From: Spirochaetota bacterium | Lineage (GTDB): Bacteria; Spirochaetota; UBA4802; JAFGDQ01 | DNA length: 41,978 bases | Direction of reading: 5' to 3' | Assembly: GCA_016934735.1 (NCBI GenBank) | Contig: JAFGSG010000097.1 | Span: 1-41,978, forward strand | In this document: one piece after another, positions 1-8,060 of the stretch | Position numbering within the stretch: the first letter of the stretch is position 1 | Layout of the letters: every line of letters begins with the position of its first letter | Program-made: the position numbers and the translations under genes | The notes under the pieces: model-generated | Told to the model about the DNA's origin: nothing | The model's input: only the letters and a program-made list of their open reading frames with translations | Database searches by the model: none

Positions 1-150
1 ATCTAAGCGGGAAGCCTACTCCAAGATTAGATTTCCCTTGGCCATCAGGCCACTGAAGACTCCTCGTAGATTACGAGGTTGATAGGCCGGAAGTGTAAGC
101 ACAGTAATGTGTTCAGCTGACCGGTACTAATCAGTCGTGTGGCTTGACCA
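1..150 (+). rRNA. 23S ribosomal RNA, 3' end (partial)
   Basis: The first 150 bases match the conserved 3' end of bacterial 23S rRNA. They include the GGTTGATAGGCCGG stretch near 79-92, the CCGGTACTAATC segment at 121-132 and the terminal GGCTTGACC at 141-149. The 5' part lies outside the window. The exact 3' end is estimated by comparison with remembered E. coli 23S, where the molecule ends in GGCTTAACCTT. A strong intrinsic terminator begins about 10 bases later, so no 5S rRNA gene is co-transcribed directly behind it. Confidence 0.95.
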
Positions 151-160
151 TATTATAAAA

Positions 161-192
161 AACCCGAGCCGGATTTCCGGTTCGGGTTTTTT
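161..192 (+). terminator. Intrinsic terminator after 23S rRNA
   Basis: A 12-bp stem (161-172 against 177-188, AACCCGAGCCGG with one G-T wobble) closes on an ATTT loop and is followed by a run of T. This is a textbook Rho-independent terminator ending the rRNA transcript. Confidence 0.93.
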
Positions 193-293
193 TATTTGTA
201 TACAATAATAGAAATGTTTGATAGAAGAATATTAATAGAACATTGTTTATGTTCCGATAAATAATTATCGAACTTATTATTTTGGAGAAAGAA

Positions 294-1379
294 ATGGGCT
301 TTAATTGCGGAATAATCGGCCTTCCCAATGTAGGTAAATCCACAATATTTAACGCGTTATCCTGCGCCGGCGCGCAGATGGCAAATTATCCTTTTTGTAC
401 TGTTGAACCTAACAAAGGCATTGTTACAGTACCTGATGAAAAACTCGGAAAGATCGCGGAGTTGCTCGGTAAAAAAAATCCAATCCCCACTAAAATAGAA
501 TTCATCGATGTAGCGGGTCTTGTCAAAGGAGCGTCTAAGGGAGAAGGACTCGGCAACAAATTTCTGGGTAACATCAGAAACGTCGATGCCCTGATTCACT
601 GTGTCAGGTGTTTTAAATCGGAAGATGTTGTACATGTTGCCGGCGATATTAATCCGATACGCGATATCGAAATAATTAATACAGAACTTTGCCTTGCAGA
701 TCTGGCGATTCTTGAAAGAGCAAAAGAAAAAATATCAAAACTGGCTGCGTCCGGCGATAGGAATGCTCAGGCAAAAATCGAAATATTAAAAAAATTCATC
801 TTGCATCTTAACGATGGAAAACTTTTAAACTGCTTTGATTTTGATAAAAATGAGTATGAAATAATCACGGAATATGGTTTAATAACATCAATGCCGGTTT
901 TATATCTTGCCAATACGGATGAGGAAAATTTTAAAAGCGTTCATGTTAATGAGGTTAAGTCTTATGCAGAAAAGGCCAATTCAGAGTTTTTGCCGGTTGC
1001 AGGAAAGCTTGAAGAGGAAATTTCTGAACTTTCCAGTAATGAAAGACAGGAATATCTTAACGCTATGGGGTTAACCGAGTCCAGTCTTGTCAGACTTATA
1101 AAAGTTTCGTATAAGCTCCTCAGATTAATCACATATTATACTGCTGCAACTGATTTACAGGCATGGACAATTCAGGAAGGCACTACGTCTGCTGAAGCAG
1201 CTGGAAAAATACATACGGATTTTGAAAGGGGTTTCATCCGGGCTGAAGTCTATCATTATAATGATTTAATAAGTGCAGGTTCCGAGCATAAGATAAGGGA
1301 AACAGGCAAATTGCGATCGGAAGGCAGGGGATATGTAGTAAAAGACGCCGATATAATACGCTTTCTTTTCAATGTTTAA
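294..1379 (+). CDS. ychF: Ribosome-binding ATPase YchF (Obg family)
   Basis: This is an Obg-family P-loop NTPase that binds ribosomes and, in studied members, prefers ATP to GTP. The P-loop GLPNVGKS is at residues 9-16 and the switch II DVAG at 72-75. The base-specificity motif is NTDE (207-210) rather than the GTPase NKxD, which fits the ATP preference known for the family. The C-terminal TGS domain (from about residue 278) ends in the typical FLFNV. At 361 residues it is about the family length. I chose the ATG at 294, not the in-frame TTG at 282, because GGAG (284-287) is correctly spaced for the ATG and the protein then begins MGFNCG as in relatives. It lies 72 bp upstream of the cyclase gene on the same strand. 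Confidence 0.95.
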   Translation: MGFNCGIIGLPNVGKSTIFNALSCAGAQMANYPFCTVEPNKGIVTVPDEKLGKIAELLGKKNPIPTKIEFIDVAGLVKGASKGEGLGNKFLGNIRNVDALIHCVRCFKSEDVVHVAGDINPIRDIEIINTELCLADLAILERAKEKISKLAASGDRNAQAKIEILKKFILHLNDGKLLNCFDFDKNEYEIITEYGLITSMPVLYLANTDEENFKSVHVNEVKSYAEKANSEFLPVAGKLEEEISELSSNERQEYLNAMGLTESSLVRLIKVSYKLLRLITYYTAATDLQAWTIQEGTTSAEAAGKIHTDFERGFIRAEVYHYNDLISAGSEHKIRETGKLRSEGRGYVVKDADIIRFLFNV

Positions 1380-1451
1380 TAGATCATTACGGCTAGCTGA
1401 TGTATTCAGATAAAACAATTAATAATTAAAATAAGATAAGGAGAACTGCAT

Positions 1452-4073
1452 ATGTTTAAAAATCTTTTTAAAATACTGCAGGAATTTATCGAAAAGAAGG
1501 GCTTTTCCGGACTGCTAATAGCAATATTATCGTTTATATTAATTATGTTATTAAGTTTTACTGATTTTTATGAAACTTTTGAACTCAGATTATATGATAT
1601 TAAATTCAAGATTAAGCCTTCCATCAGCGAATGGAGTGATCTTATATTTCTTGATATAGACGATAAAAGTATAAGTAATATCGGGAAATATCCATGGCCG
1701 AGACATTATTATGCGAGCGCCTTAGCTGTGCTTAAGGAAATAGGCGTAAGACAGGTGACATTTGACATGGAATTTCCCGATCCCTCGCCTAAAGAAGTGG
1801 ATTTAAACACATTAAACATACTGCGCGTAAAAGCTGAGAAAAAGGCCAGGATTGATGCAGATGAGTTGAAAAATATAGTATTAGATAATGATAATATATT
1901 TGCCGAGAGTGTTAAGAGTTTTCGCAAAGTAATTATTCCTTATCACTTTCAAAAGGATACAATCGAATATTACGATGTAAGCGAAGAATATATTGATGAA
2001 ATAAAAAAAGCAAGGGAATTATTTACAAGTATTTCCTCAGCAGCTATTCCCAAAGAAAAAATTAATGATTTTAACTCCATGGTAGATCCTGACATAATTG
2101 ATATTGCTGTTCCAATTCCCAGATTAATTAATTCCGCATATAGATTCGGATTCACTGACAGCGAATTTGATGCTGACGGTGTGGCCAGAAAGAAGAGGCT
2201 TATCCGTGTTTTCCAGGGCAGGGTATATTTTGATTTAGGCCTTGTTATGCTTATGGATTTGTGCGGAGTGGAGAAAGAAAATGTGATTATAAATGTCGGA
2301 AAAAATATTATTCTAAAAGATGCAATTAATCCCATGACTTTTATAAAAAAGGATATTGCTATTCCGATAGATGAGAATGGGCGTATGTATATTAATTGGG
2401 CAGGGCCGGGTCCCTACACTGAGTCTTTTAAACCGCATGTACACTTTGATGCAATACTTGAATACCCGGATATAAAAAATGAAATTCACGACTTTTTCGA
2501 TGAACAGGAAATTGCTTCCGGATCAAAAGAGAGAAGCAAACAATACGGAGAGTTGGAAAAAAAATATAAAGAATTTAAGAATACATCGGATCTTAATTCT
2601 AAGAAGGACATAGGAAAACAAATATACGAAATAAATAGTAAAATTTTAAAAATCGAGCAGGGATACAGATCTGTTCTAACAAATGAAATTGAAAGTGTTA
2701 AAGAAAAATTAAAGAATAATAAAAATAGTGAATTGGAAGAGTATTTAAGCGGGCTTAATAATTATTTGAAGGGGGTCAATATTGTACTCCTTGTTGAAAG
2801 CCTCAGGAATAAAGTTTGTATTGCAGGGCTTGTTGCGATAGGCACGCAGGATATTGGAGCAACTCCGACAAATAATGAGTACTGGATGGTTGGATCATAT
2901 CACAATATTGTCAATACAGTTCTTAATGAATCATTTATCGTAAAGATAGGACGTCCTGCAAATTTACTGATAATAGTTATATTGGCACTGATAATGGGGA
3001 TGACGGTTCAGCGTTTAGCCGCAAGGACATCGCTTTTATCAATTGCTGCAGGATTAATCATTATAAATTTGATAAACATAGGCCTATTCGCATTTTTTAA
3101 TATCTGGTTTGATCAGCTTGGAGCGAATCTCGCTGTGTTTGTACCGTCTTTCATAATAGCTGGCATGAAATTAATGAAAGAGGAGGGCCAGAAACGCTAT
3201 ATTAAAAGCGCGTTCTCGCGTTATCTTGCGCCGACGGTTATAGAAAAAATCATTGAAAGCCCCAAAGCCCTGGAACTTGGCGGAGAGGAACAGAATATTT
3301 CGATTTTCTTTTCCGATATTGCAAAATTTTCGACTATCTCGGAAAAGCTGACTCCTCCGGAGCTTGTAAAATTACTAAATGAATATTTATCCGAGATGAC
3401 GAATATAATTCTGTCCTATGGAGGGACAGTGGACAAGTATATAGGGGATGCAATAATGGCTTTTTACGGTGCGCCTCTTTCTTATGAAGATCATGCGAGC
3501 AGATGCTGCCACGCCGCAATTGATATGAAAAAGCGTTTGAGGGATTTGCAGGATTATTGGCGCGAATCAGGGAGCGACATATTGAAGGTGAGAATGGGAA
3601 TCAATTCGGGCAAGGCTGTAGTGGGCAACATGGGATCCAGTACTCAGATGGGTTATACCGCAATGGGGGACGCAGTAAACCTTGCGTCCCGCCTTGAGGG
3701 AGTTAATAAGGCTTACAGTACTTATGCGATGATAAGCGAGAGCACTTATCAGTATGTAAAAGATGAAATAGAAGTACGCAAACTCGATACAGTCAGAGTA
3801 GTAGGAAAGGAGGAGCCGATAATCATTTATGAACTTCTCGGCGAGAAAGGGAAACTCCCGGATAGAATGTATGCGATGCTGGAAAAGTATTATAAGGCTC
3901 TGGAATGCTTTGGAGAAAGGGACTGGAAAGGCGCAATTACGTATTTTCAGCAAGGGCTTAAAATTGTAGACGATGATGGGCCTTCCCTTGTATACATTGA
4001 AAGATGTGAGAAATACATTCGCAGAGCACCTTCGAAAGACTGGGATGGTGTATATAAGCTGACAAGCAAGTAA
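1452..4073 (+). CDS. CHASE2-domain class III adenylate cyclase
   Basis: This is a membrane-bound class III nucleotide cyclase predicted to make cAMP in response to an extracytoplasmic signal. An N-terminal membrane segment (about residues 18-40) is followed by a large periplasmic CHASE2 sensor with a Lys/Glu-rich coiled insertion (about 350-440). Hydrophobic segments between about 500 and 575 lead into the catalytic domain (about 600-800). Metal-binding aspartates are D622 (in FSDI) and D666 (in GDAIMAF). K662 and D740 occupy the adenine-selecting positions, and N743 and R747 are the transition-state residues, so an active adenylate cyclase is expected. The last ~65 residues form a TPR-like tail ending in WDGVYKLTSK, a hallmark of CHASE2 cyclases. 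A Shine-Dalgarno AAGGAG lies 9-14 bases before the ATG. It converges with the FecR operon. Confidence 0.93.
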   Translation: MFKNLFKILQEFIEKKGFSGLLIAILSFILIMLLSFTDFYETFELRLYDIKFKIKPSISEWSDLIFLDIDDKSISNIGKYPWPRHYYASALAVLKEIGVRQVTFDMEFPDPSPKEVDLNTLNILRVKAEKKARIDADELKNIVLDNDNIFAESVKSFRKVIIPYHFQKDTIEYYDVSEEYIDEIKKARELFTSISSAAIPKEKINDFNSMVDPDIIDIAVPIPRLINSAYRFGFTDSEFDADGVARKKRLIRVFQGRVYFDLGLVMLMDLCGVEKENVIINVGKNIILKDAINPMTFIKKDIAIPIDENGRMYINWAGPGPYTESFKPHVHFDAILEYPDIKNEIHDFFDEQEIASGSKERSKQYGELEKKYKEFKNTSDLNSKKDIGKQIYEINSKILKIEQGYRSVLTNEIESVKEKLKNNKNSELEEYLSGLNNYLKGVNIVLLVESLRNKVCIAGLVAIGTQDIGATPTNNEYWMVGSYHNIVNTVLNESFIVKIGRPANLLIIVILALIMGMTVQRLAARTSLLSIAAGLIIINLINIGLFAFFNIWFDQLGANLAVFVPSFIIAGMKLMKEEGQKRYIKSAFSRYLAPTVIEKIIESPKALELGGEEQNISIFFSDIAKFSTISEKLTPPELVKLLNEYLSEMTNIILSYGGTVDKYIGDAIMAFYGAPLSYEDHASRCCHAAIDMKKRLRDLQDYWRESGSDILKVRMGINSGKAVVGNMGSSTQMGYTAMGDAVNLASRLEGVNKAYSTYAMISESTYQYVKDEIEVRKLDTVRVVGKEEPIIIYELLGEKGKLPDRMYAMLEKYYKALECFGERDWKGAITYFQQGLKIVDDDGPSLVYIERCEKYIRRAPSKDWDGVYKLTSK

Positions 4074-4109
4074 ATAAAAAAGAATTAAATGCTCCTGATC
4101 CCCGTATAA

Positions 4110-4140
4110 AATAAAACCCTGTTAACTACAGGGTTTTATT
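4110..4140. terminator. Bidirectional intrinsic terminator
   Basis: A perfect 12-bp stem (AATAAAACCCTG at 4110-4121 and its complement at 4129-4140) has a 7-base loop and is A-rich on one side and T-rich on the other. It sits between the convergent cyclase gene and the outer-membrane protein gene, so it can end transcripts from both strands. Confidence 0.85.
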
Positions 4141-4168
4141 TTATAAATGAATTATTATAGAATCGCAG

Positions 4169-5572
4169 CTAGAAAGATAAGTTAATTCCTCCCATTATAA
4201 ATGTTCTGTTCTTTTCTCCCGATGCGTAGGCAGATCCCGGTACGAATACAGCATAGTTGCCGAAGAAAGACAGATCGGAAAAGATCTGCCATGTAAGCCC
4301 AACATCAAATCCATGTCCTATGTCTTTATTCGGTTCTGTAGCCTCGCCTGCGTTGATTGTTGAGTTGGCAACATCTTTCTGATAATTAGAGTATATTGCC
4401 GAAAGATTAATTCTTTTCAGCATTATATTATTTGAGTTACTTAAAGGTGATATTGCAGCACCGATCCTGTAAATATGTATATTGGAAAGATAGGGCCTGA
4501 GAGCATATCCTCCGGAATAAGAGCCGAAGTACATGAAACCTTTGTCGTCCTTATCTGTATTCCCGGTCGGGGAAGAAGGATTGTTTTTATCGGAATCGCC
4601 TGAGCCGTAAGCATATTGAACAACTAGGACGGGCCTTAACATTATGCTGAAGTAATAGTTAAGGTTAAGTGTTGCGGCAGATGCTTTAATATCCTGTTTT
4701 TTAGTTGTTGATTCGGGGCCAGTATAGCTTTCACCGCGTTCTATTATATATTCTCCGAAATAAAAGGCGTTCTTGAATGTTCCTTTAAATCCGATTGCAT
4801 AATACTGCGAGTTGTAGGTGCTTTCTGCATCAGGATATGATGTATCATCCATTTCATCGTTTTTATCCATCTGAAAAAGTCCGGATAGATAAAAAGTCTG
4901 GTTATAAAATGATTTGGATATAGTGCCGCCTGCGAATATTCTTTTGCCGTCATCAGTATACAGATCGGATACTAATTTGTAGGGATTGCTATCCTTATTT
5001 AAAAATCCCGTATAGGCGCCGAAAAGTTTTAAATCAGCATATTTGGAGTAATAATTGAATTCACCTCCATCGCCTCTTCCATTAAATATGATACCGCTCC
5101 CGAGTATGTAGAATTTGCGGCCGACAGAATAATTTATGCTGTTGTTTAAAAGAGACATGTAAAAATAGCCGACGTCAAGATCTATGTTATTCTCATTTTT
5201 ATTGTCAGCATCTTCCGGCTGTTTTATATAATAAGTATATACATCTTTGCCTCTTAAATATATATGACTGTTATATGGCAGAGTGGTTTTCAGCCATATC
5301 CTGGCCATAGATACTGAAGAAATGAGATTGCTTGTATTGCTGCTGTATTGATCAATAACGGCAGTCGTGATCCATCCGCCGTAACTTATTGAAAAAGGTT
5401 CTGTTGCCGCAGGGGCTTCCATGATGTTTTCGCTTTTAACAGACGGGGTTTCGGTGCCTTCTGTTTGTTTTGTTTTTTTTACATCAACAGTTTTTTTGAC
5501 CTGTGCATAAAGCGAAATATTAAAAACAAAAGAAAATAAAATTATGATAAAAAATATTTTTTTTGATATCAC
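4169..5572 (-). CDS. Secreted outer-membrane beta-barrel protein, unknown substrate
   Basis: The predicted protein has 467 residues and a clear signal peptide (residues 1-23, cut near LYA|QV). A low-complexity Lys/Thr/Glu linker follows (about 25-55), then a long run of alternating aromatic and polar strands typical of a 14-18-strand outer-membrane barrel. It ends in phenylalanine, as expected for BAM-assembled porins. The overall pattern recalls alginate-export-type barrels, but I cannot assign a substrate. Translation starts at GTG, and its first base pairs overlap the upstream stop codon (GTGA, 5569-5572). A very strong GGAGGAG ribosome site lies inside the end of the upstream gene, so the two are translationally coupled. 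It is the last gene of the FecR operon. Confidence 0.75.
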   Translation of the reverse strand: MISKKIFFIIILFSFVFNISLYAQVKKTVDVKKTKQTEGTETPSVKSENIMEAPAATEPFSISYGGWITTAVIDQYSSNTSNLISSVSMARIWLKTTLPYNSHIYLRGKDVYTYYIKQPEDADNKNENNIDLDVGYFYMSLLNNSINYSVGRKFYILGSGIIFNGRGDGGEFNYYSKYADLKLFGAYTGFLNKDSNPYKLVSDLYTDDGKRIFAGGTISKSFYNQTFYLSGLFQMDKNDEMDDTSYPDAESTYNSQYYAIGFKGTFKNAFYFGEYIIERGESYTGPESTTKKQDIKASAATLNLNYYFSIMLRPVLVVQYAYGSGDSDKNNPSSPTGNTDKDDKGFMYFGSYSGGYALRPYLSNIHIYRIGAAISPLSNSNNIMLKRINLSAIYSNYQKDVANSTINAGEATEPNKDIGHGFDVGLTWQIFSDLSFFGNYAVFVPGSAYASGEKNRTFIMGGINLSF

Positions 5573-6030
5573 TCGTCTCCTCCGGTCAGCTCAGATACTT
5601 TGGTCATAATTTCAATAAGCTCACTGCCGTGAAGCGTATCCCACTCGCTTCCATCATAGCTCATTATATTGTTGGCAGCACAGGCCCTGTAAGCATATCT
5701 CTCTGTTTTAAATATTGCATAAAAAATCGAATCGCCTAATTTAAGGTATCTTGCAATCATCAGCGCTAAAGCGCCTCTTTTCAGGGGAGATTCTTTTGAA
5801 TAATTTATTCCCGATGTAATGCCTTCCCTGTTTAATAATTTCATGTTGTCTTCAAAAGATTGTACCTTTTTACCGGCAGTCAGCATGAAAAAGTGTATGC
5901 CGTTCTCAAAGGTTGTTTTGTTTTTATCTGCAATATTATTAATAAATTCGATGTTTGCAATATTTTGTGCAAACAAGTGAGATGAAACTAAAATGCAGAA
6001 TGAGCTTATAATTAGCGCGAATTTTGTCAT
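5569..6030 (-). CDS. Small secreted protein of the FecR operon, unknown function
   Basis: I do not recognise a family. The 153-residue product has a signal peptide (1-21, cut at LFA|QN). The mature part of about 130 residues is mostly helical in character, with a stretch around 80-150 containing repeated aromatic/Ala helices and two cysteine-bearing turns. The spacing of its helices vaguely recalls S-layer-homology folds, but this is weak. An AAGGAG ribosome site precedes the ATG. It lies 11 bp downstream of the FecR-domain gene and overlaps the barrel gene by 4 bp, so the three are surely one operon and probably act together in the periplasm or outer membrane. Confidence 0.75.
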   Translation of the reverse strand: MTKFALIISSFCILVSSHLFAQNIANIEFINNIADKNKTTFENGIHFFMLTAGKKVQSFEDNMKLLNREGITSGINYSKESPLKRGALALMIARYLKLGDSIFYAIFKTERYAYRACAANNIMSYDGSEWDTLHGSELIEIMTKVSELTGGDE

Positions 6031-6041
6031 TTTTATTCTCC

Positions 6042-6767
6042 TTACCAGTTAACCTCTAAATTTACTTTAGCAGGAAGGTTAGGTAAAACCGAATTCCCTG
6101 GATCAGCCTCGCCGGTAAAGTTATTCAGGCCGGATAGTTCCTGCGAACTTTTTTCGTCATTAGTGGTATTCGGGTCGCTGATACTTACAAGGGATTTTCT
6201 TCGTTCATTAGCAAGCGGGTTCTGAGGCCTTGGATCATTCGGCCCGATAATGAAAGTTGAATTTCCCTCAACAGTATGAGTTACGCCATTCCTGTCTTCA
6301 ACCTCGAGACTTCCTGAGTCTACGTGTACAGTGTTGCCAAATTTAAAGCCCTGTTTATTTACTTCATCTGTACCGCGAACGCTTGATGTAGCTACCGGCG
6401 TGCTTATTTTAAAACTTGTTTTAAGGGTGCCTATCTTACCGACTCTTGCCTTTAAAGTGCCGTGTTTCAGGCCTACATGTGTATTTTTGTCGGTTGATGT
6501 CAGCCGGTTAGAATATATTTCCATCATTGTTAATTGCTGTATTCGTAATGTATCCCCATTAATGTTTAGAACAGCCCAGGATTTTACTCCAGTGCTTATT
6601 TTAGCGCCTTCCTGAAGGATCTGCCCTTTTGTTAAAGGAAGCCATTGGTTGCCTTTTTTATAAGCAGCCTCTCCTTTTGTGGCTTCAACGGTTATTTTTG
6701 CATATAAAGTAGTGCCGGTAAAGATGAATGCTAAAAATAGAATGATAAAAAACACCGATTTTTTCAT
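6042..6767 (-). CDS. Periplasmic FecR-domain protein
   Basis: The product of 241 residues carries an N-terminal signal peptide (1-23, cut at LYA|KI) and a FecR-type beta-helical domain (about residues 30-165). Typical elements are the WLPLTKGQIL opening, the repeated G-turns and the STPVATSSVRGT segment at about 122-133. The tail after 165 is polar and probably disordered. Unlike FecR regulators of TonB systems, it has no cytoplasmic anti-sigma region, and no ECF sigma gene is adjacent. It is therefore a stand-alone exported FecR protein of the kind often found with envelope sensors. It heads an operon with a small secreted protein and an outer-membrane barrel, and faces the CHASE2 cyclase. 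A GGGAAGG site precedes the ATG. Confidence 0.88.
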   Translation of the reverse strand: MKKSVFFIILFLAFIFTGTTLYAKITVEATKGEAAYKKGNQWLPLTKGQILQEGAKISTGVKSWAVLNINGDTLRIQQLTMMEIYSNRLTSTDKNTHVGLKHGTLKARVGKIGTLKTSFKISTPVATSSVRGTDEVNKQGFKFGNTVHVDSGSLEVEDRNGVTHTVEGNSTFIIGPNDPRPQNPLANERRKSLVSISDPNTTNDEKSSQELSGLNNFTGEADPGNSVLPNLPAKVNLEVNW

Positions 6768-6856
6768 TATTTGCCTTCCCTGAATATTTGGAATTTATGT
6801 AACTCTGCGATTAATTAAAAAGCTCTGCTTTTCGCAATAAAAATAATCATTTTTTT

Positions 6857-6898
6857 GTGTATAGTCAATAAAATGGATACCATTTATTGACTATACAC
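6857..6898. repeat. Long near-perfect inverted repeat upstream of the FecR operon
   Basis: The left arm is 6857-6876 and the right arm 6880-6898, separated by three bases (ATA). The arms match completely apart from one extra A in the left arm, giving about 19 bp of stem; the outer part is GTGTATAGTCAATAAA. On the minus strand the hairpin is followed by A rather than U residues, so it does not look like an intrinsic terminator for the upstream membrane-protein gene. It may be an operator, an mRNA-stabilising hairpin or a remnant of a small mobile palindrome. A smaller hairpin (AAAAGC-TCT-GCTTTT) lies at about 6818-6832 in the same 156-bp gap. Confidence 0.8.
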
Positions 6899-6923
6899 GA
6901 TCTGCAAATATCCGGAGCATAAA

Positions 6924-7307
6924 TCAACTCTTATATGTCTGTGCTAAAAGCCATACTGCGGATCCAATTATCAACTCAACGCTGATGAGAAGCAGTAAGT
7001 TCAGCCCGCTGGAGAGTGTTATATACGACGGGAATCCCCATATAAAGACAGAAAGTACAAATCTTGCTATCCAGAATATCAGGACAATCATGCTTGCTTT
7101 ATATATTGTATGCCTTCGCACATGTGAAAACAGTCCGTATAGCATAATTAATCCGCAGAAAAGCTCAACTATACCGAAAATTACTTCGATGACTAATCTG
7201 TTATTATTGATTGAAAATATTCCTTCATTGACGCTCGGTAATATCCCCATTATGCCAAGGATGATGAAGAATGCGCCTACGATTGCCTGCAATGTTTTTA
7301 CCGACAT
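6924..7307 (-). CDS. Small four-helix integral membrane protein, unknown function
   Basis: The 127-residue protein is almost entirely hydrophobic, with four predicted transmembrane helices (about 5-27, 38-62, 70-92 and 98-122). A short basic loop (HVRRHTIYK) between helices 2 and 3 should lie in the cytoplasm. It resembles small DoxX/DUF4345-like membrane proteins in shape, but I see no diagnostic motif. A very strong ribosome site (GAGGAGG) lies 5 bp before the ATG. It starts 13 bp downstream of the histone-like gene, so the two are probably co-transcribed. Confidence 0.7.
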   Translation of the reverse strand: MSVKTLQAIVGAFFIILGIMGILPSVNEGIFSINNNRLVIEVIFGIVELFCGLIMLYGLFSHVRRHTIYKASMIVLIFWIARFVLSVFIWGFPSYITLSSGLNLLLLISVELIIGSAVWLLAQTYKS

Positions 7308-7320
7308 GACTGCCTCCTCA

Positions 7321-7941
7321 TTATTTAAATAATTTAAATTTTATTGAACGCTTTTTTTTGCCTGTAGATTTGGTTTTTGCGGTTTTTTTTACTGTTTGAT
7401 TTTTACGAACAGCTTTCTTTACTGTCTTTTTGGGTTTTGCTGTTCCTGACGGTGATTTCTTTACAGCTTTCTTTTTTTTATCCGATTTGACGGATATAAT
7501 TTTCTTTTTAACTTTTTTTGAAGCTTTCTTTTTTATAATTCTTTTCTTTTTAACCATTATAGCGGTATCCGTAGCCTTATAATAGGTCTTATGGAATTCC
7601 CGGTTTTTAAACGATTGTAAAGCTCTTGTCAGCAGGTCATCTTTCCCGATTGATTGATAAGAGGACTCAATGAAATCGAAAGAAAGATGCGCAAGTCCGC
7701 ATCTTAAGTAGCTGGTCAGCCTTTCCTGCGATGCGCCTTTTTTATAAAGTTCGCCAAGCCATTTTCTAAGTTTGGTTTCGTTCTTATCAAATATTTTCGA
7801 AGGAAGGATTGCGCCGCTTTTTTTATAATTCATGTTGAGCTTTGTATGAACCTTCCTGTAATCATCTTTAAACGCTGAATCAATAATGCCTTCTTTTATT
7901 AATTTTTCGTCGAGCTTTTGAACAATCTTATAGTCTGCCAT
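7321..7941 (-). CDS. Histone-H1-like basic protein with an N-terminal helical domain
   Basis: The 206-residue protein has two halves. Residues 1-125 form a mixed-charge helical domain that I do not recognise. Residues 126-206 are a Lys/Ala/Pro/Thr-rich tail built of repeats such as KKAVKK, KPKKTVKKA and KKTAKT, as in histone H1 C-terminal tails and bacterial H1-like proteins. Such tails bind DNA non-specifically and compact it, so a nucleoid-associated or nucleic-acid-coating role is plausible. Alternatively it could bind RNA or acidic polymers. AAGGAAA precedes the ATG. It is followed by the small membrane-protein gene. Confidence 0.75.
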   Translation of the reverse strand: MADYKIVQKLDEKLIKEGIIDSAFKDDYRKVHTKLNMNYKKSGAILPSKIFDKNETKLRKWLGELYKKGASQERLTSYLRCGLAHLSFDFIESSYQSIGKDDLLTRALQSFKNREFHKTYYKATDTAIMVKKKRIIKKKASKKVKKKIISVKSDKKKKAVKKSPSGTAKPKKTVKKAVRKNQTVKKTAKTKSTGKKKRSIKFKLFK

Positions 7942-8060
7942 AATATTTCCTTGAAGGTTGTTATTATAAAGTAATAATTACAAATTTTAAATACAATAGA
8001 GCAATTTTAAAATAAGTCAATACTAATTCACCTAATCCGGTAATTATTTTAACGGAGATT

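Noticed and set aside
131-343. 70-residue open frame on the minus strand across the rRNA terminator
   Set aside because: It runs through the rRNA 3' end and terminator and has no ribosome site or family resemblance.
6331-6615. 94-residue open frame on the plus strand
   Set aside because: It is antisense to the well-supported FecR-domain gene and has no ribosome site.
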